Shown here: positions 33,254-41,496 of the stretch, piece by piece
Layout: each line of letters starts with the position of its first letter
Numbering within the stretch: position 1 is the stretch's first letter
Assembly (NCBI GenBank): GCA_038210375.1
Contig: JBBQWT010000011.1
Location: 1-64,000 of the forward strand
Length of the DNA: 64,000 nucleotides
DNA from: JBBQWT01 sp038210375
GTDB taxonomy: Bacteria; Acidobacteriota; Terriglobia; Terriglobales; Acidobacteriaceae
Reading direction: 5' to 3'
Position numbers and translations under genes: made by a program
The notes under the pieces: generated by a model
Told to the model about the DNA's origin: nothing
The model's database searches: none
Seen by the model: the letters and a program-made list of their open reading frames with translations, nothing else

Positions 33254-36200
33254 CTAACCGCTCGAAGGACGGGTGATTTTTTCGCCGCGCAATTGGTGGG
33301 TGAGCAGGCGCACCAGCATGCCGTCGAACTGGGTTCCGCTCAAGCTTTCCATCTCCGCCATGGCCTCAGCGGGGTTCTTCACGTAAGAGTAAGGACGGTC
33401 GGCGGTCATGTCGGCATAGGCTTCAGCCACGGCGATGATGCGCGCGCCCAGCGGGATTTGTTCTCCCTTGAGCCCTGAAGGGTAGCCGGTCCCATCAAAA
33501 CGTTCCTGGTGATGGCGCACCCAGGATTGAATCCGTTCGCTGTTGGGAATGACCGCGAGAATATCTCCCCCGACCGAAGGATGGTCCTTCATCATCTGGT
33601 ATTCATCAGGGGTAAGCGGGCCCGCCTTGTTGAGCAGGGTTTCCGATAACACGATCTTGCCGACGTCGTGCACCTGCGCCGCATACACCAGGTCTTCGAG
33701 TTCATCGCCGGTAAAGCCAAGCTCGCGCGCCACGCCCTGGGCGTAGGTGGCGACCATCTTTCCGTGTCCCGCGGAATGAATTTCCCGAGCCTCGGCGGCG
33801 CGATTCATCATGCGTACCGCCTCCATCAGCGCCTGGGCGTCGTTCTCTCCCTTGACCGCCGCGGCCATCTTGCGCAAGGTGTCCACCAGGTCGTCGGCGT
33901 TGCCCGGGCCTTCGTCGTCGCGGCACAGAAAGCCTTCGATATAGGACTTGAGCAGGCTGCGCTGGGGGATATTGACGCGGTCATCGTTGACCTCCTCGGC
34001 CACGCTGACCATGTTGCCGCCCGCCTTCTTGGAGCTGTACATGCCGGTGTCGGCGATGCGGATGAGGTCTTCGGCGGAGGCGCCATGCTGGGGAAAGGCA
34101 GCCACACCAAAGCTTCCGGTGATGTGGCGTTCGTTGAGGAACGGGTCGGTGGCGATCCAGAGGCGAATGCGCTCGGACAGGATGCGGGCCTGTTCCGCCG
34201 AAGTTTCCGGCATGAGAAGGATGAACTCGTCGCCGCCGTAGCGCGCCACCACGTTGGAGGAACGCGATTTCTGTTCCAGCAGGCGGCCGATGCGCGCCAG
34301 CACCAGGTCACCTTCGAGATGGCCCATGCCGTCATTCACTTCTTTGAACTTATCAAGATCGATCATGACCACGGAAAATGGTCGTCCTGACCGCGAAGCG
34401 CGCTTCCATTCCGATTGCAGCGCCTCCAGAAAATAGCGGCGGGTCTTGATGCCGGTGAGACCGTCGGTAATGTATTGCTGCTGCATTTTCTGAAAGACGA
34501 AGACGTTATGCAGGGCGGTGGCCAGCACGTCGGCCAGGGTGCGCAGGATGAGGGCCTCTTCCTGGGCAAATGCATTATCGCGCTTACTCTCGATGTTGAG
34601 CACGCCCAGCAAAGTTTCGCTATAGGAGATGGGAATACATAGAACCGAAAGCGATTCGGGCAGGATGCCCAGCAGGTTGGCCTCGCCGGTATTCTGCACC
34701 AGGGCGGTTTCGCCAGTGCGGGCCACGCGGCCCAGGATGCCCACGCCCAGGGGAATGCGGCGTCCCAGGGTGTTCGATGTGGCCCCGGCCTCGGCCTTGA
34801 TCTCGATGGCTTTGGTGGCGTAATCGAGAATGCCGATGCCGATGTGATCGAAGTTAAAGTTTTTCTGGATCTCGCGCACGATCTCGGCCAGCATTTCCTC
34901 GGCATTCTGGCTGGAAATGGCGCTCTTGGAAACGTTATTCAGAAACGCGAGGTAGCGGGAGCGGCGCTGTTCCTGCTGGAAGAGCCGCGCGTTTTCGCGC
35001 GAGACCGCCAGCTGCCCGGCAACGGTGCGCAGAATATTCAGATCGCGCTCGCCATAAACAAACTCGCGATCGAAGCTCATCACCGCCATCACCCCGGTGG
35101 CCAGCCCATTGGTAAAGATGGGAACCCCGCAATAACAGCGGGCGCTGCGTCCGGTGGTGACCACCCCCAATTCGGCGCGCGCCGCCTCAATATCATGGGT
35201 GATCAGCAGCGGCCGGGCGGTGCGGATGACGTATTCGGTGATGCCGCCGGCGGGTGCGCGGCTGCGCCGGGACAACACCACCCCACCTTCCACCTCCAGC
35301 TCGAACCGCAGCAGATCGTCTTCGAGGAACGCCACGTAGAAGTTGGCGGTATCAAACAAACGTCCCAGTTCCCGGCGGATGGCGTGCAGCACCTCATTCT
35401 GATCGAGGTGCGAACTGATCACCTGGCCGATCTCGGTGAGCAATTCGTATTCCCGGGTGCGCCGCTGAGATTCATGCTGCAAGACATATTTTTCCAGCAC
35501 GGTTGCCAGTTGCAACGAGACCCCCATGAGCAGCCGGGTCTGCGAAACGGAAAAGCGGCGCCGCCCGGAGTGCGGCAGCAGCATGCAGCCGACAATTCGT
35601 TCCCGGGTCTCCAGCGGCAGCAAGGTGGCATTGTTTACCCCTTCGGCGGTCAGCAACTGGCGAATACGCCGGCGCGCCGCGGTCTGAATCGATGCTGTCT
35701 CTTCGCTGTCCTCGGGCGAAAAGCCGCTAAGGAATTCCAGCGAGAGCTGGCCGGCATTTCCCCGGGCCGATTCGAGCAGCGCGCTCAGCGCGGCGCTGGC
35801 TTCGGCGGACGCCAGTTTGCTGAGAAAGCCGGGACTAAAGCGGCGCTGCACGCTGGGCAGTATGCTGGGCTGGAAGATGTAGATGGCGGCGCGCTGGGTG
35901 TACAACACCGAGGTCAGGCGCTTCAGGATCTTTTCCAGCGCGGGGACGAGCTCAATGGGATCGAGGACGCGGCGAAAATCGGCTTCCAGGTTGGAAAATG
36001 TTTCAAGATTTTCATCGATATCGCGGCGCTGGGTTTCGTAAACGATCATGACCATGGAAACCGCCTGCAAAAGCTGCGGCAGCGGTCCCAGGAAGAAACC
36101 AAAAAAGGCCCACGGTCCCACCATCAACAGGGGCACCTGCCGGGAGGCGACGAGGAAAGCCCAGATGAGCAGGGACAAGGCCAGAATGCGGTAACCCTGG

Positions 36201-36673
36201 GATTCGCGTTCCCTCGCAACCCTGACAAAAGCGTAGGCGCAATAAATAAAAAGAGCGCTGAAGCCGATCTCCACGCGTACCGGAACACCCAAGGCGCCGA
36301 TGTGAATCAGGCCAGCGCCATTATGGGCTTCCTGCAGGGCGGTAAAGGCGGCCCAGGTAACCCCCACCCCGGCGACCATGGCGTAGGACCAGTGCCAGCG
36401 CAGCCGATCATGAATCATCCGGGTGGAAGCCAGAATGCACAAGCCGGTGAGAAGGAAAAAAAGATCGGCCCCAAATGAAAACGGGCTGATTCCCTTGGAT
36501 CTCCATTCATAGGCCAGCATCAGGAAGTAGCCGAGATACGCGACCCAGCCATACGCCCAGGCCTTGAAAAAGGCAGCCGCTGTCTGCCGGTAGAGATAAG
36601 CGAACAGAAAAGTAAGCAGCAGGGCCGTGGTTCCGGGAACCACAAGGATCTGGACTAGTTGGTTGTTATCCAT
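33254..36673 (-). CDS. Membrane sensor with GAF domains, GGDEF and HD-GYP output
   Basis: About 1139 residues; ATG at 36673 chosen (frame open to 36721) because it starts just before the first membrane helix. Seven hydrophobic segments (~10-210), then two or three GAF-type sensor domains (~250-770), a GGDEF domain with an intact YGGDEF motif near 813 (diguanylate cyclase, makes c-di-GMP), and an HD-GYP domain (HDVGK near 1002, HHQERFDGTGYPSG near 1060) that hydrolyses c-di-GMP. Both active sites look complete, so this is a potential bifunctional switch in c-di-GMP metabolism. It stands alone. Confidence 0.93.
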   Translation of the reverse strand: MDNNQLVQILVVPGTTALLLTFLFAYLYRQTAAAFFKAWAYGWVAYLGYFLMLAYEWRSKGISPFSFGADLFFLLTGLCILASTRMIHDRLRWHWSYAMVAGVGVTWAAFTALQEAHNGAGLIHIGALGVPVRVEIGFSALFIYCAYAFVRVARERESQGYRILALSLLIWAFLVASRQVPLLMVGPWAFFGFFLGPLPQLLQAVSMVMIVYETQRRDIDENLETFSNLEADFRRVLDPIELVPALEKILKRLTSVLYTQRAAIYIFQPSILPSVQRRFSPGFLSKLASAEASAALSALLESARGNAGQLSLEFLSGFSPEDSEETASIQTAARRRIRQLLTAEGVNNATLLPLETRERIVGCMLLPHSGRRRFSVSQTRLLMGVSLQLATVLEKYVLQHESQRRTREYELLTEIGQVISSHLDQNEVLHAIRRELGRLFDTANFYVAFLEDDLLRFELEVEGGVVLSRRSRAPAGGITEYVIRTARPLLITHDIEAARAELGVVTTGRSARCYCGVPIFTNGLATGVMAVMSFDREFVYGERDLNILRTVAGQLAVSRENARLFQQEQRRSRYLAFLNNVSKSAISSQNAEEMLAEIVREIQKNFNFDHIGIGILDYATKAIEIKAEAGATSNTLGRRIPLGVGILGRVARTGETALVQNTGEANLLGILPESLSVLCIPISYSETLLGVLNIESKRDNAFAQEEALILRTLADVLATALHNVFVFQKMQQQYITDGLTGIKTRRYFLEALQSEWKRASRSGRPFSVVMIDLDKFKEVNDGMGHLEGDLVLARIGRLLEQKSRSSNVVARYGGDEFILLMPETSAEQARILSERIRLWIATDPFLNERHITGSFGVAAFPQHGASAEDLIRIADTGMYSSKKAGGNMVSVAEEVNDDRVNIPQRSLLKSYIEGFLCRDDEGPGNADDLVDTLRKMAAAVKGENDAQALMEAVRMMNRAAEAREIHSAGHGKMVATYAQGVARELGFTGDELEDLVYAAQVHDVGKIVLSETLLNKAGPLTPDEYQMMKDHPSVGGDILAVIPNSERIQSWVRHHQERFDGTGYPSGLKGEQIPLGARIIAVAEAYADMTADRPYSYVKNPAEAMAEMESLSGTQFDGMLVRLLTHQLRGEKITRPSSG

Positions 36674-36880
36674 GATTGCCTGCCACAAGAAAACGGCGAA
36701 AGGAAAGAAAAGCACAGCCATCTTTCCGACTGAGGTTTCCCCCAGCCCGCCACACTCAACAGTGTATGCCCTTTAGTGATCCAAGCGTGGTTACTAAAGA
36801 GGGTTAGCCAGGTAGATAATCCCTTGGTTCGCTCATGGGTCTCGCATCAGGATGGTTTCCCAAAAAAAGGCTTCCACGCC

Positions 36881-39400
36881 CTAGTTGATAGCGCGAATAT
36901 TGAAGGTCGCCGCCGCCGGGACCACGATTTCCGAGGAAGGATTGCAGACATGCAGGTTGGCGTAGCCGGCGGTGGGATAAACGGTGGTGGTCAGGGAATT
37001 ATATGAAGCCGGGGGCCGGGAATTGAAACTCCAGGCAAAGGCGGTGCTGGCGATCACCTCTGGATAGGGCAGAGCCACATCGGGAGCGCATGCGCCCGCC
37101 GCAATCGCCCCCCTGGGTCCGGGGATCGTAATTCCCGCCAGGTAAAGGTTTGACCAGGCTTGCCCGGTCGTTCCCAGCTGCTGCGCGCGATCTCGAACGG
37201 GAGAGAAGTTTCCCTGGCGGTCAAGCTCAGCCTTTGGTTTTCCGTTGGCGAAGAAAAACGCCGCTGCTCCTGGGCCCGCCCCAAAGCCGGCATTGCGGAC
37301 AATGCCCGAGCCGGCGGCGGAGGTAAGCCAGCTTTCGATGCCGCCGGCAGAATTGAATTGCATTCCCTCCCAGTCATTCACGCCGCTATAAGACTTCATC
37401 AGGGTGAGGCTCGCGGGATTGACGCCGCTGTGAATGAACTCGGCGCCCGCCGACCGGCGAAGGTGAGTGATATCAAATTGCCCGTTGGCGTCGCTGAGAA
37501 AATTTAACTGGCTCACGTTGGTACTCGCCCCGTTATATTGGGCCGAATTATCTTCCACCGCCAGGAACATGCGATTATGGGCCTCGTTCAAAGTCATAGG
37601 CACGGGGGTGGCCACCAGGGCGTAAATTCCGTTGTGAACGCACACCCCGGGCGAGACCACCGGCAACGCGATGAGGTTACCCGCCGCGGTGGTGGTGGCT
37701 GGCCCAAAAACCGGCGCGGTGGTGCATCCCGCTGCCGGAGGCATGGCAAACGCGGGCAGGTTGCGCGACGTGTATCCGTGGCCTCCGTCGCCGCGAATCT
37801 CAGTGCCGACTACCGACCGCCCTGCAACCGACGCCGACACCATGGCCCCGGCGCCGGTCGCGTAATGCACGGTCAGGGAGCTGTTGCTGTCAAAAAACGG
37901 ATTTTCGACGACCGCTGAACCCACATTGTTGTCAAGCAACGCGTATAGGGTGACGTCACTATCGTAGGCGGCGCCGGCGCCGGTATTCTGCGAGCGGTGA
38001 TTGTTGTGGCTTAGACGCAGATTGGTCAGTGACTGGGTGTTGGGATAATTAAACCCGCCCAGCAGGAAATGGACGTTGGGATGCTGGAAGCCATCGTTCC
38101 ACAAGGTCATCCAGGAGTTGTGTCGGTTGTTCTCAAATATGCATCCGAACGTGCTGTTATCTGACACCTGGTAGAGCCAGTTGGAATCGAACTCTGTATT
38201 GCTGATGTAACAGCCCGTGCCGGCGGCTTGTACGCGATCGAGAAAAACCCCGCCGCCGTTGCCTTTGGGATCGAAATCGCAGACTACCGATCCCGGACTT
38301 CCATCGCCGCGCTGCAAAGTAGTCTTGCACCCATTCCCGAAAATGGAGTTGCTGTCGATGATGCGCAGGAACGATGTGCTGGAATACACCCCTCCCCTGG
38401 AATTCAGCTCAATTTGATTGGCCCGCAAGGTGAGGCCGCCGGTTCCCAGGCTGTCATAGCCCGCAACGCCCCAGCCCATGTTGTGGTTGATGATGGAATC
38501 GCGAATCTCAATCCCGTCACTTTGGTGCTGGTCGGGGTTCCCCGAATCGGAGTAGTCGAGAGGGAATTGGATGCCGTCACCATTGTTCTCAATATCCACC
38601 CGCTCGATCAGGGAATGGCGCATGCCGTTGATGACAATTCCAGCGGTGTTAGGGTTGGGCGCGGCAGGCTTGACCGCAAAGTCGGCGAGGTGGCCGCCAT
38701 ACATCGGGTTATTGTTCACGTTGGTCTGAATCAGGAGCGCTGGATTGTAGGAATTCGCGACGATCAGCGGCTTCCCGATGCAGCCTGCCCCTGATGAGGC
38801 TTGAGGGGACGCGGAACCCGCAGCGATCAGACCGCGAATGGCGCCGGCAATGATCGTGGGAGAAAAACTGGGAGGAGTGATGCAGGTCACGCCCGAAACC
38901 TTGATAAGGGTGGCGCGGTTATAGCCGGACCCGGCGCCGGTGGGGAGGCCCGGATCGACAGTTCCGTGAATTAACCGCGCATTGTTCCATGCCGCGCCGG
39001 TACCCGGCGGCGATTGCGGAAAGTTGGGGATGATAATGCTCTTCACCATTCCCGCTCCCAGAATGCAAGGGGCTTGCTGGAACGCGGTGGTATTGCTGTA
39101 GATGAGCGAACGCGCAATCCGGTAATTTCCCGAGGGAAGATAGATACAGACACCGGCCGCCGCATCGAGCGCAGTCTGCAGCGCGGCAGTATCATCGTGG
39201 ACGCCGTCGCCTATCGCGCCGTAGGGTGCACTCTTCACGTTAACTGCTCCCACTTGGGCCCTGCCCGTCAGGGTCAGAAAGAACAGCATGCACAGAAGGG
39301 AAAATATCGCGGGCTGGCGCCGAACGTATACCGGCATTCTGCCGGTCCAACCGCACGCGGGGCTTGCGCTCAACGTCGGCCTGACTGCATCCATGGGCAT
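36881..39400 (-). CDS. Secreted right-handed beta-helix (pectate lyase superfamily / tailspike-like) protein
   Basis: About 839 residues; ATG at 39400 with GAGG upstream (frame open via TTG to 39415). A signal segment (FSLLCMLFFLTLTGRAQ) precedes the motif NVKSAPYGAIGDGVHDDTAALQTALDAAAG, the start of the Pectate_lyase_3 / phage-tailspike parallel beta-helix. The middle has many Asn/Gly-rich turns with GGVFLDRVQ- and NTEFDSNWLY-type rungs. The C-terminal ~200 residues (LGTTGQAWSNLYLAGITIPG, ILNAEAHNR-like text) resemble endosialidase or appendage-type tail folds. Likely exported polysaccharide-binding or -cleaving protein; substrate unknown. Confidence 0.85.
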   Translation of the reverse strand: MPMDAVRPTLSASPACGWTGRMPVYVRRQPAIFSLLCMLFFLTLTGRAQVGAVNVKSAPYGAIGDGVHDDTAALQTALDAAAGVCIYLPSGNYRIARSLIYSNTTAFQQAPCILGAGMVKSIIIPNFPQSPPGTGAAWNNARLIHGTVDPGLPTGAGSGYNRATLIKVSGVTCITPPSFSPTIIAGAIRGLIAAGSASPQASSGAGCIGKPLIVANSYNPALLIQTNVNNNPMYGGHLADFAVKPAAPNPNTAGIVINGMRHSLIERVDIENNGDGIQFPLDYSDSGNPDQHQSDGIEIRDSIINHNMGWGVAGYDSLGTGGLTLRANQIELNSRGGVYSSTSFLRIIDSNSIFGNGCKTTLQRGDGSPGSVVCDFDPKGNGGGVFLDRVQAAGTGCYISNTEFDSNWLYQVSDNSTFGCIFENNRHNSWMTLWNDGFQHPNVHFLLGGFNYPNTQSLTNLRLSHNNHRSQNTGAGAAYDSDVTLYALLDNNVGSAVVENPFFDSNSSLTVHYATGAGAMVSASVAGRSVVGTEIRGDGGHGYTSRNLPAFAMPPAAGCTTAPVFGPATTTAAGNLIALPVVSPGVCVHNGIYALVATPVPMTLNEAHNRMFLAVEDNSAQYNGASTNVSQLNFLSDANGQFDITHLRRSAGAEFIHSGVNPASLTLMKSYSGVNDWEGMQFNSAGGIESWLTSAAGSGIVRNAGFGAGPGAAAFFFANGKPKAELDRQGNFSPVRDRAQQLGTTGQAWSNLYLAGITIPGPRGAIAAGACAPDVALPYPEVIASTAFAWSFNSRPPASYNSLTTTVYPTAGYANLHVCNPSSEIVVPAAATFNIRAIN

Positions 39401-39597
39401 GTTGACGATCCTCAATTCTAGCGCGACCAGCCAGAGACTTTCACTCGCAATTGATTCCTGCGCATGAAAGCAGCTCGTTTTCAGTCACGGTAAGAGGATT
39501 ATTGCATCATGACTTAACTTAAAGAGGACGGCCACCCCGGTCTTCATCCGCGAACCAGTCTGCGCCATCGCAATCGCCTGAGGATAGAATAACTTCC

Positions 39598-41040
39598 GTG
39601 TCCGCGCCCGATCCCAACAACATCAAGGTTCGTTTCGCTCCCTCCCCCACCGGCTATCTGCATGTCGGCGGGGCTCGCACCGCGCTGTTCAACTGGTTAT
39701 TTGCCCGTCGCCTTGGCGGGGCACTGGTCCTGCGTATTGAGGATACCGACGTCGCTCGTTCCAGCGATGAGATGGTCGAGGGCATCCTCACCGGTCTGCG
39801 CTGGCTGGGCATCGATTGGGATGAGGGGCCGTTTTTTCAAAACCAGCGATTGGATCTGTATCGCTCGGTAAGCGACAAGTTATTGCGCTCCGGCCATGCT
39901 TACTATTGCTTTTGTACCAAAGATGAGCTCGAAGCCCGGCGGGAACTGGCCCGCGGTGACGGCCGTCAGTACAAATACGAAGGAACGTGCCGCGGCATCG
40001 TCCCCGGGGAAGCCCTGCGGCGAAAAGACGCCGGAGAAAGCTGCGCGATGCGCTTTGCCGCCCCCCAGGATGGAACCACCAGGGTCGAAGATGCGGTGTT
40101 CGGGCAAGTGGAATTTGCCAACATGGAGATTGAAGATTTCGTGCTGTTGCGCTCCGACGGGCAGCCGACGTACCACCTGAGCGTGGTTTGTGATGACATC
40201 GATATGGCGATCACCCATGTCATACGCGGGGCCGACCACCTTTCCAATACGCCCAAACAGATGATGATCTACCAAGCGCTGGCGGCGCCCATGCCGGTGT
40301 TCGCGCATGTCCCGCTGATCCTGGGGACTGATAAATCGCGGCTCAGCAAGCGCCACGGCGCCACTAGCGTGATGGCGTATCGCGACGAGGGGATCGTTCC
40401 CCAGGCCTTCCGCAATTTCCTGGCATTGCTGGGCTGGACGCCCAAGGCATCGCCGGGCGAGAAGGCGGTGGAAATTTTCAGGGACCAGGAGATGATCGCG
40501 AAGTTCAGCCTGGAGGATATTTCACGTTCCAATGCGGTATTTGATCGCGCCAAGCTGGATTGGTTCAACACCGAATACATTCGCGCCATGCCGGCAGCGG
40601 AACTGCTGCCCCTGATCGAGCAAGAATGGGCCGCGGCGAGGATACAGCCTGACACCAGCGATCGGAATGGGTTGTGCACAACCATCGACCTGCTCAAAGC
40701 CCGAGCGCGCAACCTGCACGATTTCGCGGTTTCATTCGCCGCGTTTTTTACCGATGAATTCGCCATCGACCCCGCGGCGCGGGAGAAATTTCTGGCGGAT
40801 GAGAAAGTTCGCGGGCTGTTGCGAGAGTTGGGCCAGCGGTATGCCGGGCTGCGGGAATTCGATGAGGGTGGTGCCGAGGCCGCGCTGCGACAACTGGCAG
40901 CCGACCATGACATCAAGGCGGGGGCGTTAATCAATGGAGCGCGGGTCGCTCTGACCGGCCAGGCGGTGGCGCCCAGTCTGTTTGCGGTGATGGTCAGCCT
41001 GGGGAAAGAACGAACCGTGCGGCGGTTGCTGGCGGTTTAG
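39598..41040 (+). CDS. gltX: Glutamyl-tRNA synthetase
   Basis: 480 residues. Class I synthetase with PSPTGYLHVGGART (HIGH-like) at the N-terminus and the KMSKS-like LSKRHG in the middle; RIEDTDVARS and the DEGPFFQNQRLDLY block are conserved, and a zinc-type Cys/Tyr cluster (YCFCTKDE ... YKYEGTCRG) is present. C-terminal anticodon-binding helices follow. Start codon is GTG at 39598, giving the usual short lead before VRFAPSPTG. Whether it is discriminating or misacylates tRNA-Gln cannot be told from the sequence. Downstream is a foldback element. Confidence 0.97.
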   Translation: MSAPDPNNIKVRFAPSPTGYLHVGGARTALFNWLFARRLGGALVLRIEDTDVARSSDEMVEGILTGLRWLGIDWDEGPFFQNQRLDLYRSVSDKLLRSGHAYYCFCTKDELEARRELARGDGRQYKYEGTCRGIVPGEALRRKDAGESCAMRFAAPQDGTTRVEDAVFGQVEFANMEIEDFVLLRSDGQPTYHLSVVCDDIDMAITHVIRGADHLSNTPKQMMIYQALAAPMPVFAHVPLILGTDKSRLSKRHGATSVMAYRDEGIVPQAFRNFLALLGWTPKASPGEKAVEIFRDQEMIAKFSLEDISRSNAVFDRAKLDWFNTEYIRAMPAAELLPLIEQEWAAARIQPDTSDRNGLCTTIDLLKARARNLHDFAVSFAAFFTDEFAIDPAAREKFLADEKVRGLLRELGQRYAGLREFDEGGAEAALRQLAADHDIKAGALINGARVALTGQAVAPSLFAVMVSLGKERTVRRLLAV

Positions 41041-41162
41041 CGGCCAGGCGAAACGAGGGCCGGAAATTAATGTTCGTTTCATACCGGAATACTCCGGGCC
41101 AATCCTCTTGTATTTCAACGCCGGAAGAAATCTCGGACCGTAACAAAGCTCTTCTTTTAGCT

Positions 41163-41436
41163 GTCATTCTGACGATCCCCGGCTTGATCGGGGTGAGGAA
41201 GAACCCCTACTCTTCCCAAAATCTGTCCCTTGCGATGGTTTTACAGCACCATGCACTCGAGAAATTTTCCACGGTTTGAACTGTCACTTGCTGGTCTCTG
41301 TGATTGAAATAAGCCAGAAAGCAGTTCAAGCGTGGAATGGTCCAGACTGTCGTAAGAAGAACCATCGTAGGGAAATATTTGTGGCCGAGTAGGGGTTCTT
41401 CCTCACCCCGGTGAAGCAGGGGGTCGTCAGAATGAC
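41163..41436. repeat. Foldback (MITE-like) repeat element, copy 2, nearly full palindrome
   Basis: 274 bp. The ends GTCATTCTGACG are inverted, and the arms match about 80% over ~80 bp when one is complemented (for example GGTGAGGAAGAACCCCTACTC is shared on both sides). A second inner pair, TTCCACGGTTTGAACTG (41268-41284) and CAGTTCAAGCGTGGAA (41323-41338), extends the palindrome. So the whole element can fold into one long hairpin. It lies between convergent genes gltX and clpB and could act as a bidirectional terminator. No ORF inside. Confidence 0.8.
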
Positions 41437-41496
41437 AACTGTAAGGGGGGAGATTCCGTCTCGGACAGGCATTTGTTCGGCCCTCAGGCGTGATGG

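Noticed and set aside
33107..33478. A 123-residue plus-strand frame at the end of the catalase remnant.
   Set aside because: Its first part is the catalase fragment and the rest is antisense to the GGDEF/HD-GYP gene; not a real gene.
34844..36478. A 544-residue plus-strand open frame opposite the GGDEF/HD-GYP gene.
   Set aside because: It is antisense to a well-defined multi-domain protein and has no recognisable motif; GC-rich antisense frames are common here.
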